Positions 1-7,203 of a stretch of DNA of 64,000 nucleotides are shown here, piece after piece. The notes beneath the pieces are model-generated. The model had not been told where the DNA came from. It saw only the letters and a list, made by a program, of their open reading frames with translations, and made no database searches. Location of the stretch: the NCBI RefSeq assembly GCF_000373365.1, contig NZ_KB891252.1:1-64000 (forward strand), written 5' to 3'. Both the position numbers and the translations under genes were made by a program. This DNA comes from Parafrankia discariae. GTDB taxonomy: Bacteria; Actinomycetota; Actinomycetes; Frankiales; Frankiaceae. How positions within the stretch are numbered: the stretch's first letter is position 1; every line of letters begins with the position of its first letter.

Positions 1-277
1 GGGCCTGGTACGCCCACATCACCCTGTCCATGCTCGCCTACGCCACCCTCGCCGCCGTCCGCGCCGAGCAGGTAAAAGGGGCAGCACCCACACCTGTCAG
101 GACATGATCGGACTGACAGTACCGGAGATCCGCAGACTGATCGCCACCCTCCTCCACCGGCTCCACCCACCCGCCTTCGTCTGGGCCTGGTCGACCTGGC
201 GCAGACGCCGTCAACACCAGGCCAGACGCTGCCACTACCGACGGCGAGGACACCCACAAGTGCCGTTGCAGTACTAG
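1..277 (+). pseudogene. IS701-type transposase, C-terminal remnant with frameshift
   Basis: The window opens inside a reading frame (frame 3) that gives WYAHITLSMLAYATLAAVRA and stops at 105-107. The next frame (frame 2) continues it with LTVPEIRRLIATLL, then WRRRRQHQARRCHYRRRG, and stops at 275-277. The order matches the end of IS701-like DDE transposases: a helix after the catalytic Glu, a short linker, a LTVPE-R-L motif and a basic C-terminus. I therefore read one broken gene with a frameshift near base 80-104. The 5' part lies outside the window, so the catalytic residues cannot be checked. The stop codon lies inside the first copy of a ~120-bp repeat. The family call rests on recalled motif similarity only. 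Confidence 0.6.
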
Positions 278-390
278 GTCATAAGTTGAATGTTCTACAA
301 GTTCGGCCAGATGGCCCACGTCCACACACCCACCGCGATCAGGAACCAGGACGCACGCTTCGACAGAGTCACCCCACCAGCCTCGCACCC
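269..390. repeat. ~120-bp dispersed repeat, copy 1 of 3
   Basis: This segment recurs at 1388-1509 and 2334-2453 in the same orientation. The copies differ by scattered substitutions and one- or two-base indels. All start with CAGTA, then a variable base or two, then TAGGTCATAAGT, and all end at CKTCGCACCC. On the minus strand copy 1 has a 25-codon frame (GTG at 372, TAG at 295-297) beginning LSKRASWFLIAVGVWTWAIW. This resembles the N-terminus of the SCO4848-type small membrane proteins of actinobacteria, then stops. The left edge coincides with the end of the transposase remnant. Confidence 0.85.
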
Positions 391-578
391 ACAGACGCCG
401 TGTCCTCTCCGTGGGCGCGCGATTTCAGCCACGCTAATCGGCCATAGGGTGAGATAGCAGCTTGAGTCTCGACGAGCCTGCTACTGAAGCGCTCTTGAGC
501 GGTGGGGCCATCGCCGCCCTGCCCGGGGCAAGGCGATCGACGGAGGGTGCGGCGGGTGAACCAAGTTACGATGTCGCC

Positions 579-839
579 ATGACGGAGATGCCACTCCCCC
601 CCGACGACCAACTTGCCGAGGTCGTCCGAGAGGCTGCCGCGTCTGGTCAGGTCGTCTACCTGACGGACAAGGGCCAGCGGTTGGCCGCGATCGTGCCGGC
701 GGCTCTTGCTGAACTCCTCGAACGGGGTGAGACGACCAACGGCCGGCGGGTGCTCGGGGCTCGGGGCGCAGGCCGCAGCGGCCGGCAGGACATCTCGGAA
801 CGCATGGAGGAGATCCTCGCCAACGAGGTGGCGTCATAG
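579..839 (+). CDS. Phd/YefM-type antitoxin
   Basis: The protein (86 residues from the ATG at 579) carries the pattern of Phd/YefM antitoxins: a short N-terminal helix (DQLAEVVREAAASGQVVYLT), a basic turn (DKGQRLAAIVP) and an Ala/Leu helix. Such proteins neutralise a partner toxin through the C-terminal tail and repress their own promoter. The frame could extend upstream to a TTG at 462, but the extra residues do not look like this family; no clear ribosome site precedes either start. The PIN-domain toxin frame overlaps the stop codon directly, as is usual for such pairs. It is flanked by repeat copies 1 and 2. Confidence 0.75.
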   Translation: MTEMPLPPDDQLAEVVREAAASGQVVYLTDKGQRLAAIVPAALAELLERGETTNGRRVLGARGAGRSGRQDISERMEEILANEVAS

Positions 840-1243
840 CCCTCGTAGTCGACGCCGGTCCGCTGTACGCGTATGTCGACGCCGACGACCAACATCACAA
901 GGCCTGCGCGGATCTGCTGGAAACTCACCCTGGACCGCTGATCGTCCCCACCCTCGTGATCACCGAGGTGGTCTACCTGCTCAGTACCCGGCTTGGTACA
1001 CAGGCCGAGCTGCGCTTCCTCGCGGACTTGGCCTCCGGGGCGTTCGATGTCGAGACCGTCCACCCGACCGACTGGCTGCGGATCGCTGACCTGGTCAACC
1101 AGTACCGCAGCCTGCCCTTGGGCACCGTGGACGCGTCGGTGATCGCCTGTGCGGAACGACTCGGGGTCGACGAGGTCGCCACGGTCGACCGTCGGCATTT
1201 CACCGTTGTCAAAGCCAATCGGACGCTCACTATCCTGCCCTAA
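836..1243 (+). CDS. VapC-like PIN-domain toxin (start codon uncertain)
   Basis: The frame reads LVVDAGPLYAYVD, then VITEVVYLL, then GTVDASVIACAE and VATVDRRHF. This gives the four acidic residues expected in a PIN-domain ribonuclease: Asp near the N-terminus, Glu in the middle, and two C-terminal Asp. About 134 residues is normal for VapC. No ATG, GTG or TTG lies in frame close before the first Asp. The candidate I use is the ATA at 836-838, which overlaps the antitoxin TAG stop as ATAG. The first standard in-frame start, GTG at 956, would delete the first catalytic Asp. The gene may use a rare start, depend on coupled translation, or be silenced. Family confidence is high, start confidence low. 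Confidence 0.75.
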   Translation: MALVVDAGPLYAYVDADDQHHKACADLLETHPGPLIVPTLVITEVVYLLSTRLGTQAELRFLADLASGAFDVETVHPTDWLRIADLVNQYRSLPLGTVDASVIACAERLGVDEVATVDRRHFTVVKANRTLTILP

Positions 1244-1387
1244 TCGATCATCGATCGAGGCGGCGCAGCTTCCCCGAGTGCGACATGCGGACCCATCCCC
1301 CAGCGGGACGGTCCTTCGCAGGTGACCTGCCCTTTTGGCGCCCTCGCAGCCACTGGCCAACCACCGGCGCACGGTGTGGCACAAGCC

Positions 1388-1509
1388 CAGTACCTAGGTC
1401 ATAAGTGAATGTTCTACAAATTCGGCCAGATCGCCCAGGTCCACACACCAAAAGCGACCAGGAACCAGGACGCACGCTTCGACAGAGTCACCCCTCCAGC
1501 CTCGCACCC
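1388..1509. repeat. ~120-bp dispersed repeat, copy 2 of 3
   Basis: Same orientation as copies 1 and 3. The minus-strand frame (GTG at 1491, TAG at 1414-1416) gives LSKRASWFLVAFGVWTWAIW, with conservative changes relative to copy 1 (IAV to VAF). The frame was therefore probably coding before it was truncated. It begins about 145 bp after the PIN toxin stop and lies before the DUF433/DUF5615 pair. I see no transposase or terminal inverted repeat next to it. Confidence 0.85.
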
Positions 1510-1511
1510 GT

Positions 1512-1661
1512 ATGTACGGACGGGACGATCGAGAACTGCTGCAGGCCGTGAAGCTGGACACGCACGCGACGCCAGCGCCCTGGCTGGCGCACGACCCACG
1601 AGCAACACTCTGCCGCGACCTCGCGGCCTGTCTCACGGCGACCACCTCAGGACCACCATGA
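1512..1661 (+). CDS. Short hypothetical frame, possible gene remnant
   Basis: A 49-residue frame starts at ATG 1512, three bases after repeat copy 2. It contains the sensible-looking stretch GRDDRELLQAVKLDTHATPA and WLAHDPRATLCRDLAACL. I do not recognise it. There is no convincing ribosome-binding site. It could be the tail of an older gene cut by the repeat, or chance. It is kept because it fills the gap between the repeat and the next antitoxin. Confidence 0.25.
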   Translation: MYGRDDRELLQAVKLDTHATPAPWLAHDPRATLCRDLAACLTATTSGPP

Positions 1662-1695
1662 TCACCGTATGCTGAGGTACGAGAGGAGGTGGCCA

Positions 1696-1926
1696 GTGCA
1701 CTTCACCCGCATCACGGTGAACCCGGCGCAGATGGGCGGGGTTCCCTGCATCCGTGGATTGCGCATCCCGGTAGCAACGGTCGTCGGGATGATCGCGGAC
1801 GGCATGTCCGCCACCGAGGTCATCACTGAGCTGCCGGACCTCGATGCGGACGACATCCGCGAGGCGCTCCACTTCGCAGCCGAAGCCGTCCGCGAGCAGC
1901 AGCTTCCGCTGATCATCCCAGCCTGA
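1696..1926 (+). CDS. DUF433 antitoxin
   Basis: The 76-residue protein has the signature of DUF433 proteins: FTRITVNPAQMGGVPCIRG followed by LRIPVATVVGMIADGMS and an acidic helix with LPDLDADDIREALHFA. DUF433 proteins fold as small helical DNA-binding domains and are usually paired with DUF5615 PIN-like toxins, as here. The GTG start at 1696 is chosen because GAGGAGGT ends six bases before it; an in-frame upstream start at 1669 would lie before that site. The gene ends five bases before the toxin start, so the two are probably cotranscribed and coupled. Confidence 0.88.
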   Translation: MHFTRITVNPAQMGGVPCIRGLRIPVATVVGMIADGMSATEVITELPDLDADDIREALHFAAEAVREQQLPLIIPA

Positions 1927-1931
1927 CCAAC

Positions 1932-2303
1932 GTGCGCTTCCTGCTCGACAACAACCTCTCGAACACTCTCGCGACCGGTCTGCACGAGGCTGGGCACGAC
2001 GTTCTCCATGTTCGAGACGTCGAACTCGGCGCAGCCGACGACATCACCGTCCTCGGCTTCGCGCGAGACGAGCGAAGGGTTCTGATCTCAGCCGATACCG
2101 ACTTCGGCGGCATCCTCGCCCGGAGCGGACTCGACAGCCCTTCTGTGATCCTCTTCCGTCGTGAAGGTGGTCGCCGCCCCGTCGAACAGCTTCGGCTTCT
2201 CCTCGCGAACCTTGACCAGCTGGCAGACGCGCTGAAGGACGGCAGCATGATCGTCCTCACTGACCGTCTTGTCCGGGTCCGGAAACTGCCGCTGATCCCC
2301 TGA
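1932..2303 (+). CDS. DUF5615 PIN-like toxin
   Basis: The 123-residue protein starts RFLLDNNLSNTLATGLHEAG, then HDVLHVRDVELGAADDITVL, then RVLISADTDFGGILARSG. These are the conserved blocks of DUF5615 (Mut7-C/PIN-like) proteins: Asp-Asn near the start, HV-D-L in the middle and the D-DF block. The acidic residues are thought to form the nuclease centre. It begins with GTG five bases after the DUF433 antitoxin and ends about 30 bp before repeat copy 3. It appears intact. Confidence 0.87.
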   Translation: MRFLLDNNLSNTLATGLHEAGHDVLHVRDVELGAADDITVLGFARDERRVLISADTDFGGILARSGLDSPSVILFRREGGRRPVEQLRLLLANLDQLADALKDGSMIVLTDRLVRVRKLPLIP

Positions 2304-2333
2304 TCTCTACCGACCACCCTCGGCGTAGCGGCG

Positions 2334-2453
2334 CAGTAGCTAGGTCATAAGTGAATGCTCTACAAATTCGGCCAGATCGCCCACGTCCACACCCACCGCG
2401 ATCAGGAACCACGACGCACGCTTCGACAGAGTCACCCCACCAGCTTCGCACCC
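2334..2453. repeat. ~120-bp dispersed repeat, copy 3 of 3
   Basis: Third copy, same orientation. It lacks two bases of the CACACA run seen in copies 1 and 2, so the minus-strand frame (GTG at 2435 toward TAG at 2360-2362) is shifted. This copy is therefore the most decayed as a coding fragment. It separates the DUF433/DUF5615 module from the HicA/HicB module. Confidence 0.85.
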
Positions 2454-2543
2454 GAACGGGAGGACTAGCCGATCAAGGACGGCCGCACCGCGTGAGGTCG
2501 AGCACGGCAGGCACAACCACTTCCTGGAATCGAGCGCCGGGAT

Positions 2544-3112
2544 CTACGCGCTGAGCTTCAGGCCGGGCCCGGTGAATGTCGTCATGATCTCGCCGAATGT
2601 TGCGCCCGGCAGGTAGCCGACGTCCACCGGACCAGCGCCAACTCGGCTCCCCGCACCGAATTGCAGGGTCCACAACATCGATTCTCCCGCGGGCAGCGCG
2701 ACAACAACCGGATCGGTGAAGTCATCGAGCTGCGCCGTCAGCCAGGCAGGGGGTCGGTCGGCAGCGCGCAGACATAAACGATCTCTCCCGCAGAGTTCGG
2801 CGACGCCGCGCGCAGCCGCTCCGCCTGGTCCTCGACGCCGAGCGCAGCCCCCAGCCGCTCCGCGACCAGCTGCCGTTCCCACCCGAAGGCATCCTGAGCG
2901 ATCCGAACAACGACGCCCCGCAGCTCCTGCTCAACATGGACAAGGATTTCGAAGTCGGCGTCCCCGTCGAAGTACCAGGTCAGCGCCTCAGGCAGTGCCC
3001 CGCGCAGCTCCGCTGCCGCCGGCTCCACAACCGCCAGACCAGGGCACTGCGGCGACCACGCCGACCAGGACTCCCCATCCCGCCGCACGATCACTGTGAT
3101 CGCCCTAGTCAC
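2544..3112 (-). pseudogene. hicB: HicB-like antitoxin, frameshifted at a G5 run
   Basis: From the start at 3112 the frame reads TRAITVIVRRDGESWSAWSP, then PGLAVVEPAAAELRGALPEA, typical of HicB partial RNase H folds. It stops at 2738, just after CALPTDPLPG. A second minus-strand frame continues with PPAWLTAQLDDFTDPVVVAL down to the stop at 2544. Adding one base in the GGGGG run at 2749-2753 joins the two frames smoothly (PTDPPAWLTAQL). The protein was probably about 189 residues. Either the gene carries a real one-base deletion or the run is a sequencing error. The N-terminal part alone (2738-3112, 124 residues) might still function. It overlaps the HicA-like gene by eight bases. Confidence 0.6.
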
Positions 3113-3380
3113 CGTGGATCACCTCCAGCGCCTCCACGGTCAGGCCCACCTGCTTCACCAGTATCTGACGAACCAGGCCCGGACCAACAGTCACACGATC
3201 GTGGAACGCCAGCCGCAGCCGCGGGCGTCCGTCCGCCTCCAGCCACCGGTGGGACGAGCCATCCTGCCTGGTCACCCGATACCCCAGCCGCCCGAGCACG
3301 CGCAGGAGCTGCCGCGCCTTCAACGACGGGAACTCCCCGGTCACGACGGCATAGAGATCGAGTCCGACCGACGGCAGCAC
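3105..3380 (-). CDS. hicA: HicA-like mRNA interferase toxin
   Basis: The 91-residue protein contains SLKARQLLRVLGRLGYRVTR, then QDGSSHRWLEADGRPRLRLA, and ends with VRQILVKQVGLTVEAL. This is the HicA layout: a dsRBD-like fold with the catalytic His in the G-S-S-H block and a C-terminal IL-K--GL helix. HicA cleaves mRNA and is neutralised by HicB. It precedes and overlaps the HicB-like gene, the usual hicAB order. The exact start is uncertain; a later GTG at the VVTGEF region would also fit the usual shorter length. Confidence 0.75.
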   Translation of the reverse strand: MLPSVGLDLYAVVTGEFPSLKARQLLRVLGRLGYRVTRQDGSSHRWLEADGRPRLRLAFHDRVTVGPGLVRQILVKQVGLTVEALEVIHGD

Positions 3381-3437
3381 CCGTCAACAGCAGCTCGCGA
3401 GAGCGCCTCCGCCCCGAGGTGAATCCCGGGCAGGGCC

Positions 3438-4166
3438 TCAGGTTCTGGGGCGGATTCCGGTCCGGAGGATCTCGAGGCCGACCAGACAGGTCCAGAGGGG
3501 TAGCACCAGAGCGAGCTGGTCCAGGTAGGGAACCCAGAAGAGCAGGACGAAGGCGGCCAGATAGCCGAGCACGACGACCGGTCGGGAGAGCGCGCCGCCG
3601 CGACGGCCGAGTGTCGAGGCGGCGATGATGAAGACCCCGCCGAAACGCAGACTCATGACCATCGCGAACGAATAGGCCAGCCCCTTTCCGAACAGTACGG
3701 TGGACGTGTCGACGGACGGGCCGATGTCGAGGAACTCGACCGCCGCCGCGAGGCTCCCCCAGACCGCACTCGCCGCGAGCAGGCAGGTGACGAACAACAG
3801 GCCGCTCGCGAGAAAGACGGTGGCGACGAGCCGGTTCTCCCGGCCCTCGATCCGGGCGCGGGTCGCGGCGAGGAACCACAGGAAGAAGATCGCGGCGATC
3901 GGGGCCAGGTAGAGCCCGACGATGATGGGCCGGCGATTGCCGCTGTCGGCGAACCAGGCCGCCGTCTGGGCGTCACTGAGCCGTACGGACGGGCCTCGGT
4001 GCAGCAGCAGGAACGAGACGGTCTCGAAGACGGCGAACAGTATTCCGGCGACACCGATGGCCCGGCTGGGCCGCTTCTCGCCGTCCGGAGTCGAATTCGC
4101 TTCCGGGTTTTCGGAGATTTCGAGGATTTCGGGGCCCCGCGTGCCGTCCTGCCTGGCCACGGACAT
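3438..4166 (-). CDS. Polytopic membrane protein, unknown function
   Basis: The 242-residue protein has a charged ~40-residue N-terminus, then about six hydrophobic segments, e.g. AIGVAGILFAVFETVSFLLL, PIIVGLYLAPIAAIFFLWFL and YLAAFVLLFWVPYLDQLALV. I do not recognise a named family; similar DUF-type membrane proteins are common in actinobacteria. It starts 35 bp after the P450 stop on the same strand, so it is probably the last gene of the ferredoxin-reductase-P450 operon. Whether it takes part in that chemistry cannot be told from sequence. Confidence 0.7.
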   Translation of the reverse strand: MSVARQDGTRGPEILEISENPEANSTPDGEKRPSRAIGVAGILFAVFETVSFLLLHRGPSVRLSDAQTAAWFADSGNRRPIIVGLYLAPIAAIFFLWFLAATRARIEGRENRLVATVFLASGLLFVTCLLAASAVWGSLAAAVEFLDIGPSVDTSTVLFGKGLAYSFAMVMSLRFGGVFIIAASTLGRRGGALSRPVVVLGYLAAFVLLFWVPYLDQLALVLPLWTCLVGLEILRTGIRPRT

Positions 4167-4201
4167 GATGGGTGACCTCCACGTCGGGTCGGGGCCGGCC
4201 G

Positions 4202-5503
4202 TCAGCCGCGGATTCCGGCGAAGGCGACGGGCAGGTGGCGCGGACCGCGCAGGACGGGGTTCGGCCGGTAGACCGGCGGGTCCGTCACGAGCGACGGTTC
4301 GTCGAGGCGGCGCAGAAGTGCGGTCAGCGCGATCTGCGTCTCCAGCCGGGCGAGCGGGGCACCGAAACAGCTGTGGATTCCACCGCCGAAACCGAGGTGT
4401 TCGACGTCCGGGCGTTCGGGGTCGAACGTGTCCGGGTCGGCGAACCGCTGGGGGTCACGGTTACCGGCGGCCAGCACCAGGGTGAGCGGGGCGCCCCGGG
4501 GAATCGTCGTCCCGGCTATCTCGATGTCCGTGAGCGGTGTGCGCTGCGGAAGCATGTGGACTGGCGGCTCGTAGCGCAGCAGCTCCTCGACGGCGCCGGC
4601 CATCAGGTCCGGTTCCCGGCGCAGCCGTTCGCGTAGCTCGGGGTGGCGCAGGAGGGTCAGCATGCCGTTGGTGATCAGGTTGACCGTCGTCTCGTGACCG
4701 GCGATGAACAGCAGGATGGCCGTGGTGACCAGTTCCACCTGGGACATCCGGCCCTGGGGTCCGTCATCGCTGACCAGGCCGGAGAGCATGTCGTCGCGCG
4801 GTGCGTCGCGGCGTCGCGCGGCGAGCTCGGCCATGTAGGCGGCCATCTCCAGCCTGGCCTGACGCTGCTCGGGCGACGGCCCGGCGCCCGGGCCCCGCTT
4901 CCCGGGGTCCAGCCCCGAGACGAGCGTGTCGGCCCAGGCGTGAAAACGGGGTTCGTCCTCCCGCGGTACTCCCATCAGGGCGCAGATCACCGTGACGGGG
5001 AGTGGGTAGGCGAAGTCGTCGACGAGGTCTATGCGCGTCCTGTCGGCGAAACCGTCGATCAGGCTGTCGGTGATGCGGGCGATGTCCTCGCGCATGCCGT
5101 CGACGCGGGTGGGGCAGTGCGGCGGACCGAACTGCCGCATCGCGAGGCGGCGCAGGCGGTCGTGGTCGGGTGGGTCGATCCTGATCAGGCTCGGTGGCAG
5201 GCCGGCCAGCTCGACGTCCCCGGTCTCCTCGGCGTCCCCGGTCTCCTCGGCGTCCCCGGTCTTCTCGGCGTCCGCCGTCACGGCGGTGCCGGACGTGTCC
5301 TCCTCCGTGCTGATCCGGTTCTCGGCCTCGGAGCTGATCCGCGGGTCGTGGAGCAGCCCGAGAATCTCCCGGTAGGTGCTCACGACATACGTCCCGTCGT
5401 CCTGCCGCGTGACGGGTGTCCGGCGCAGCTCGGCGTAGAGCGGATACGGGTCGGGGCGGTTGGCGTAGTCGGTGATCTGGCGCAGCAGTGTCTCGGCGGT
5501 CAT
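4202..5503 (-). CDS. Cytochrome P450
   Basis: The 433-residue protein is a soluble bacterial P450. The oxygen-activating I-helix motif AGHETT is at 268-273, the K-helix EELLR at 306-310, and the haem loop FGGGIHSCFG at 372-381 with Cys379 as thiolate ligand. Electrons would come from the ferredoxin and reductase encoded just upstream (class I system). The substrate cannot be predicted. An unusual feature is an acidic tandem repeat (GDAEETG units, residues ~81-97) encoded by three 18-bp units at 5220-5273 in the B-helix region that normally shapes the substrate pocket. The gene starts 28 bp after the reductase stop. Confidence 0.95.
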   Translation of the reverse strand: MTAETLLRQITDYANRPDPYPLYAELRRTPVTRQDDGTYVVSTYREILGLLHDPRISSEAENRISTEEDTSGTAVTADAEKTGDAEETGDAEETGDVELAGLPPSLIRIDPPDHDRLRRLAMRQFGPPHCPTRVDGMREDIARITDSLIDGFADRTRIDLVDDFAYPLPVTVICALMGVPREDEPRFHAWADTLVSGLDPGKRGPGAGPSPEQRQARLEMAAYMAELAARRRDAPRDDMLSGLVSDDGPQGRMSQVELVTTAILLFIAGHETTVNLITNGMLTLLRHPELRERLRREPDLMAGAVEELLRYEPPVHMLPQRTPLTDIEIAGTTIPRGAPLTLVLAAGNRDPQRFADPDTFDPERPDVEHLGFGGGIHSCFGAPLARLETQIALTALLRRLDEPSLVTDPPVYRPNPVLRGPRHLPVAFAGIRG

Positions 5504-5531
5504 GAGCGGATCCCCTCGCGGCCGGCGGGTG

Positions 5532-6941
5532 TCACGGGGCTGGGCTGACCAGGGTCACCCGGCGTTCGTCCGGGCTGTGGCCGGTCACGGCGACGGTGGG
5601 CCCGTGGCTGAGCACCGCCGGATCGGGGACGGCCGACGGCACCGGCCGGAAGTCCGACGGGCGGCCGACCGCGGGGAACTCGGGCGGGAACGGCGCGGCC
5701 CGCTCGATCAGGCCGCGGTAGAAGTCGAGCCACAGCGCCTGGTCGAACGTCACCGCGGCGGTGATCCGGCCGCGGTAGCCGTACGCCGCGACGAACCGGC
5801 GCTCGTCGACGGAGCCCTGGACGATGGCCACCTGATCCGAGTAGGTCGGCACGCCGACCGACTTGATGTTCACCCCGAACTGGTGTGACCAGAACGCCGG
5901 GACCTCCAGGTGCGGGCGCCGGCGTGACTCGGAGCAGCGCATGTTGTGCGCGGCGGTCTCGGCCTGCGCGATCGCGTTCCCCCAGTGCTCCAGGGCGAGC
6001 AGCTGGTAGCCGTACAGCGGATGCGGGAAACGGGCCACGTCACCGGCCACGAAGATGTCGTCGGTGACGATGCCGTTGATGTCGAAGGCGCGGCAGCCGG
6101 CGTCGCAGGCCACCCCGCGGGGGCCGGCGCCAAGGCCCGACCCGGCCAGCCACTCGACGTTGCGCAGCGCGCCGAGGGCGACGACGGCGACGTCCGCCGT
6201 GATGACCTCGCCGTCCGAGAGCCGTACCCGACGCAGCCGCCCGGCGGAGTCGCCCTCCAGGGCCTCGACGGTCACCCCGCAGCGCAGATCGACACCGGCG
6301 GCCCGTTGCATGTCGGCGGCGATCTCGCCGAGCACGCCACCGAGGGCGCCGACCAGCGGTGCCGGGCCGCGTTCCAGGACCGTCACGTCGAGGCCGCGCT
6401 GCCGGCAGGCCGAGGCGATCTCCGACCCGGTGAAACCGGCCCCCAGCACCACGACCCGTTCGGGCCCGGCGTCGAGGCGGGCCTTCAACCGGCTGGCGTC
6501 GGTGCTGGTGCGGACGCTGAACACGCCGTCGAGCGCGGCGCCGGCCGGGTCCCGCCACGGCCGGGAACGCAGCCCGGTGGCGATGAGGAGCTGGTCGAAC
6601 TCGACGTCCGCGGCGCCGTCGAGACGTACCGTCCTGGCCGCCAGGTCCAGGCCAGTCGCCCGGGTCCCGAGCAGCCAGGTGGCGTCCACCTCGCACTGGC
6701 GTGGCAACGCGGTGCGTTCGGCCGGCACATCGCCCAGCAGCACCTGCTTGGACAGCGGGGGGCGGTCGTAGGGCTCGCCGGACTCGTCACCGATCATGGT
6801 GAGCGCTCCCGTGAAGCCGTCGCGGCGCAGCGTCTCCGCCGCGCGCAGCCCGGCCAGCCCGGCCCCGACGATCACGATCCGTTCGCCGGGGGCCGGCCTG
6901 CCGCGGGCGCCGCCGCCGACCCGGCCGTTCTCAGCCGACAC
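5532..6941 (-). CDS. FAD-dependent ferredoxin reductase
   Basis: The 469-residue flavoprotein has an N-terminal FAD-binding GAGLAG (residues 26-31), PYDRPPLSK typical of ferredoxin/rubredoxin reductases, a second Rossmann motif (VVLGAGFTGSEIASACRQRG) for NAD(P)H, and the FAD-contact block DIFVAGDVARF. It would transfer electrons from NAD(P)H to the neighbouring 3Fe-4S ferredoxin. The start chosen is GTG 6941, overlapping the end of the ferredoxin gene by 11 bases; the open frame reaches 7076, but those residues are antiparallel to the ferredoxin and look unnatural. Operon order is ferredoxin, reductase, P450. Confidence 0.93.
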   Translation of the reverse strand: MSAENGRVGGGARGRPAPGERIVIVGAGLAGLRAAETLRRDGFTGALTMIGDESGEPYDRPPLSKQVLLGDVPAERTALPRQCEVDATWLLGTRATGLDLAARTVRLDGAADVEFDQLLIATGLRSRPWRDPAGAALDGVFSVRTSTDASRLKARLDAGPERVVVLGAGFTGSEIASACRQRGLDVTVLERGPAPLVGALGGVLGEIAADMQRAAGVDLRCGVTVEALEGDSAGRLRRVRLSDGEVITADVAVVALGALRNVEWLAGSGLGAGPRGVACDAGCRAFDINGIVTDDIFVAGDVARFPHPLYGYQLLALEHWGNAIAQAETAAHNMRCSESRRRPHLEVPAFWSHQFGVNIKSVGVPTYSDQVAIVQGSVDERRFVAAYGYRGRITAAVTFDQALWLDFYRGLIERAAPFPPEFPAVGRPSDFRPVPSAVPDPAVLSHGPTVAVTGHSPDERRVTLVSPAP

Positions 6942-7203
6942 GGACGGCCTCCCGCACCCCGGCCCGCCCGGCCTTTCGGGTTTTCGTCGCCTTTCCGGAC
7001 TCGCCGGACTCGCCGGACTCGCCGACGAGGATCGCCTGTACCGGGCAGGCCGCGGCCGCCCGGCGCACGGCGGCACGCTGGGAATCGTCCGTCTCGGGGG
7101 TGTACATCAACGCCTCCTCGCCCGCGAGGGTGAAGACCCGCGGGGCCAGAAATGCGCACTGCCCGTAGCCCTGGCACCGGTTCAGATCCACCAGAAGTCT
7201 CAT
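6931..7203 (-). CDS. 3Fe-4S ferredoxin for the P450
   Basis: The 90-residue protein starts MRLLVDLNRCQGYGQCAFLA and has ACPVQAI later. The C-x5-C ... C-P spacing with a missing fourth Cys (Tyr/Gly in its place) is that of the [3Fe-4S] ferredoxins that feed actinobacterial P450s. The C-terminal ~30 residues are an extra tail: GESGESGESGK, from a 9-bp tandem repeat (about 7005-7030), followed by a basic stretch (KATKTRKAGRAG). It is the first gene of the P450 operon. The ATG at 7203 is the only sensible start. Confidence 0.93.
   Translation of the reverse strand: MRLLVDLNRCQGYGQCAFLAPRVFTLAGEEALMYTPETDDSQRAAVRRAAAACPVQAILVGESGESGESGKATKTRKAGRAGVREAVRVG

Noticed and set aside
269-2453. Classical integron with attC sites
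   Set aside because: No integrase in the window, no recognisable R-box core sites, and the repeat reads as a gene fragment.
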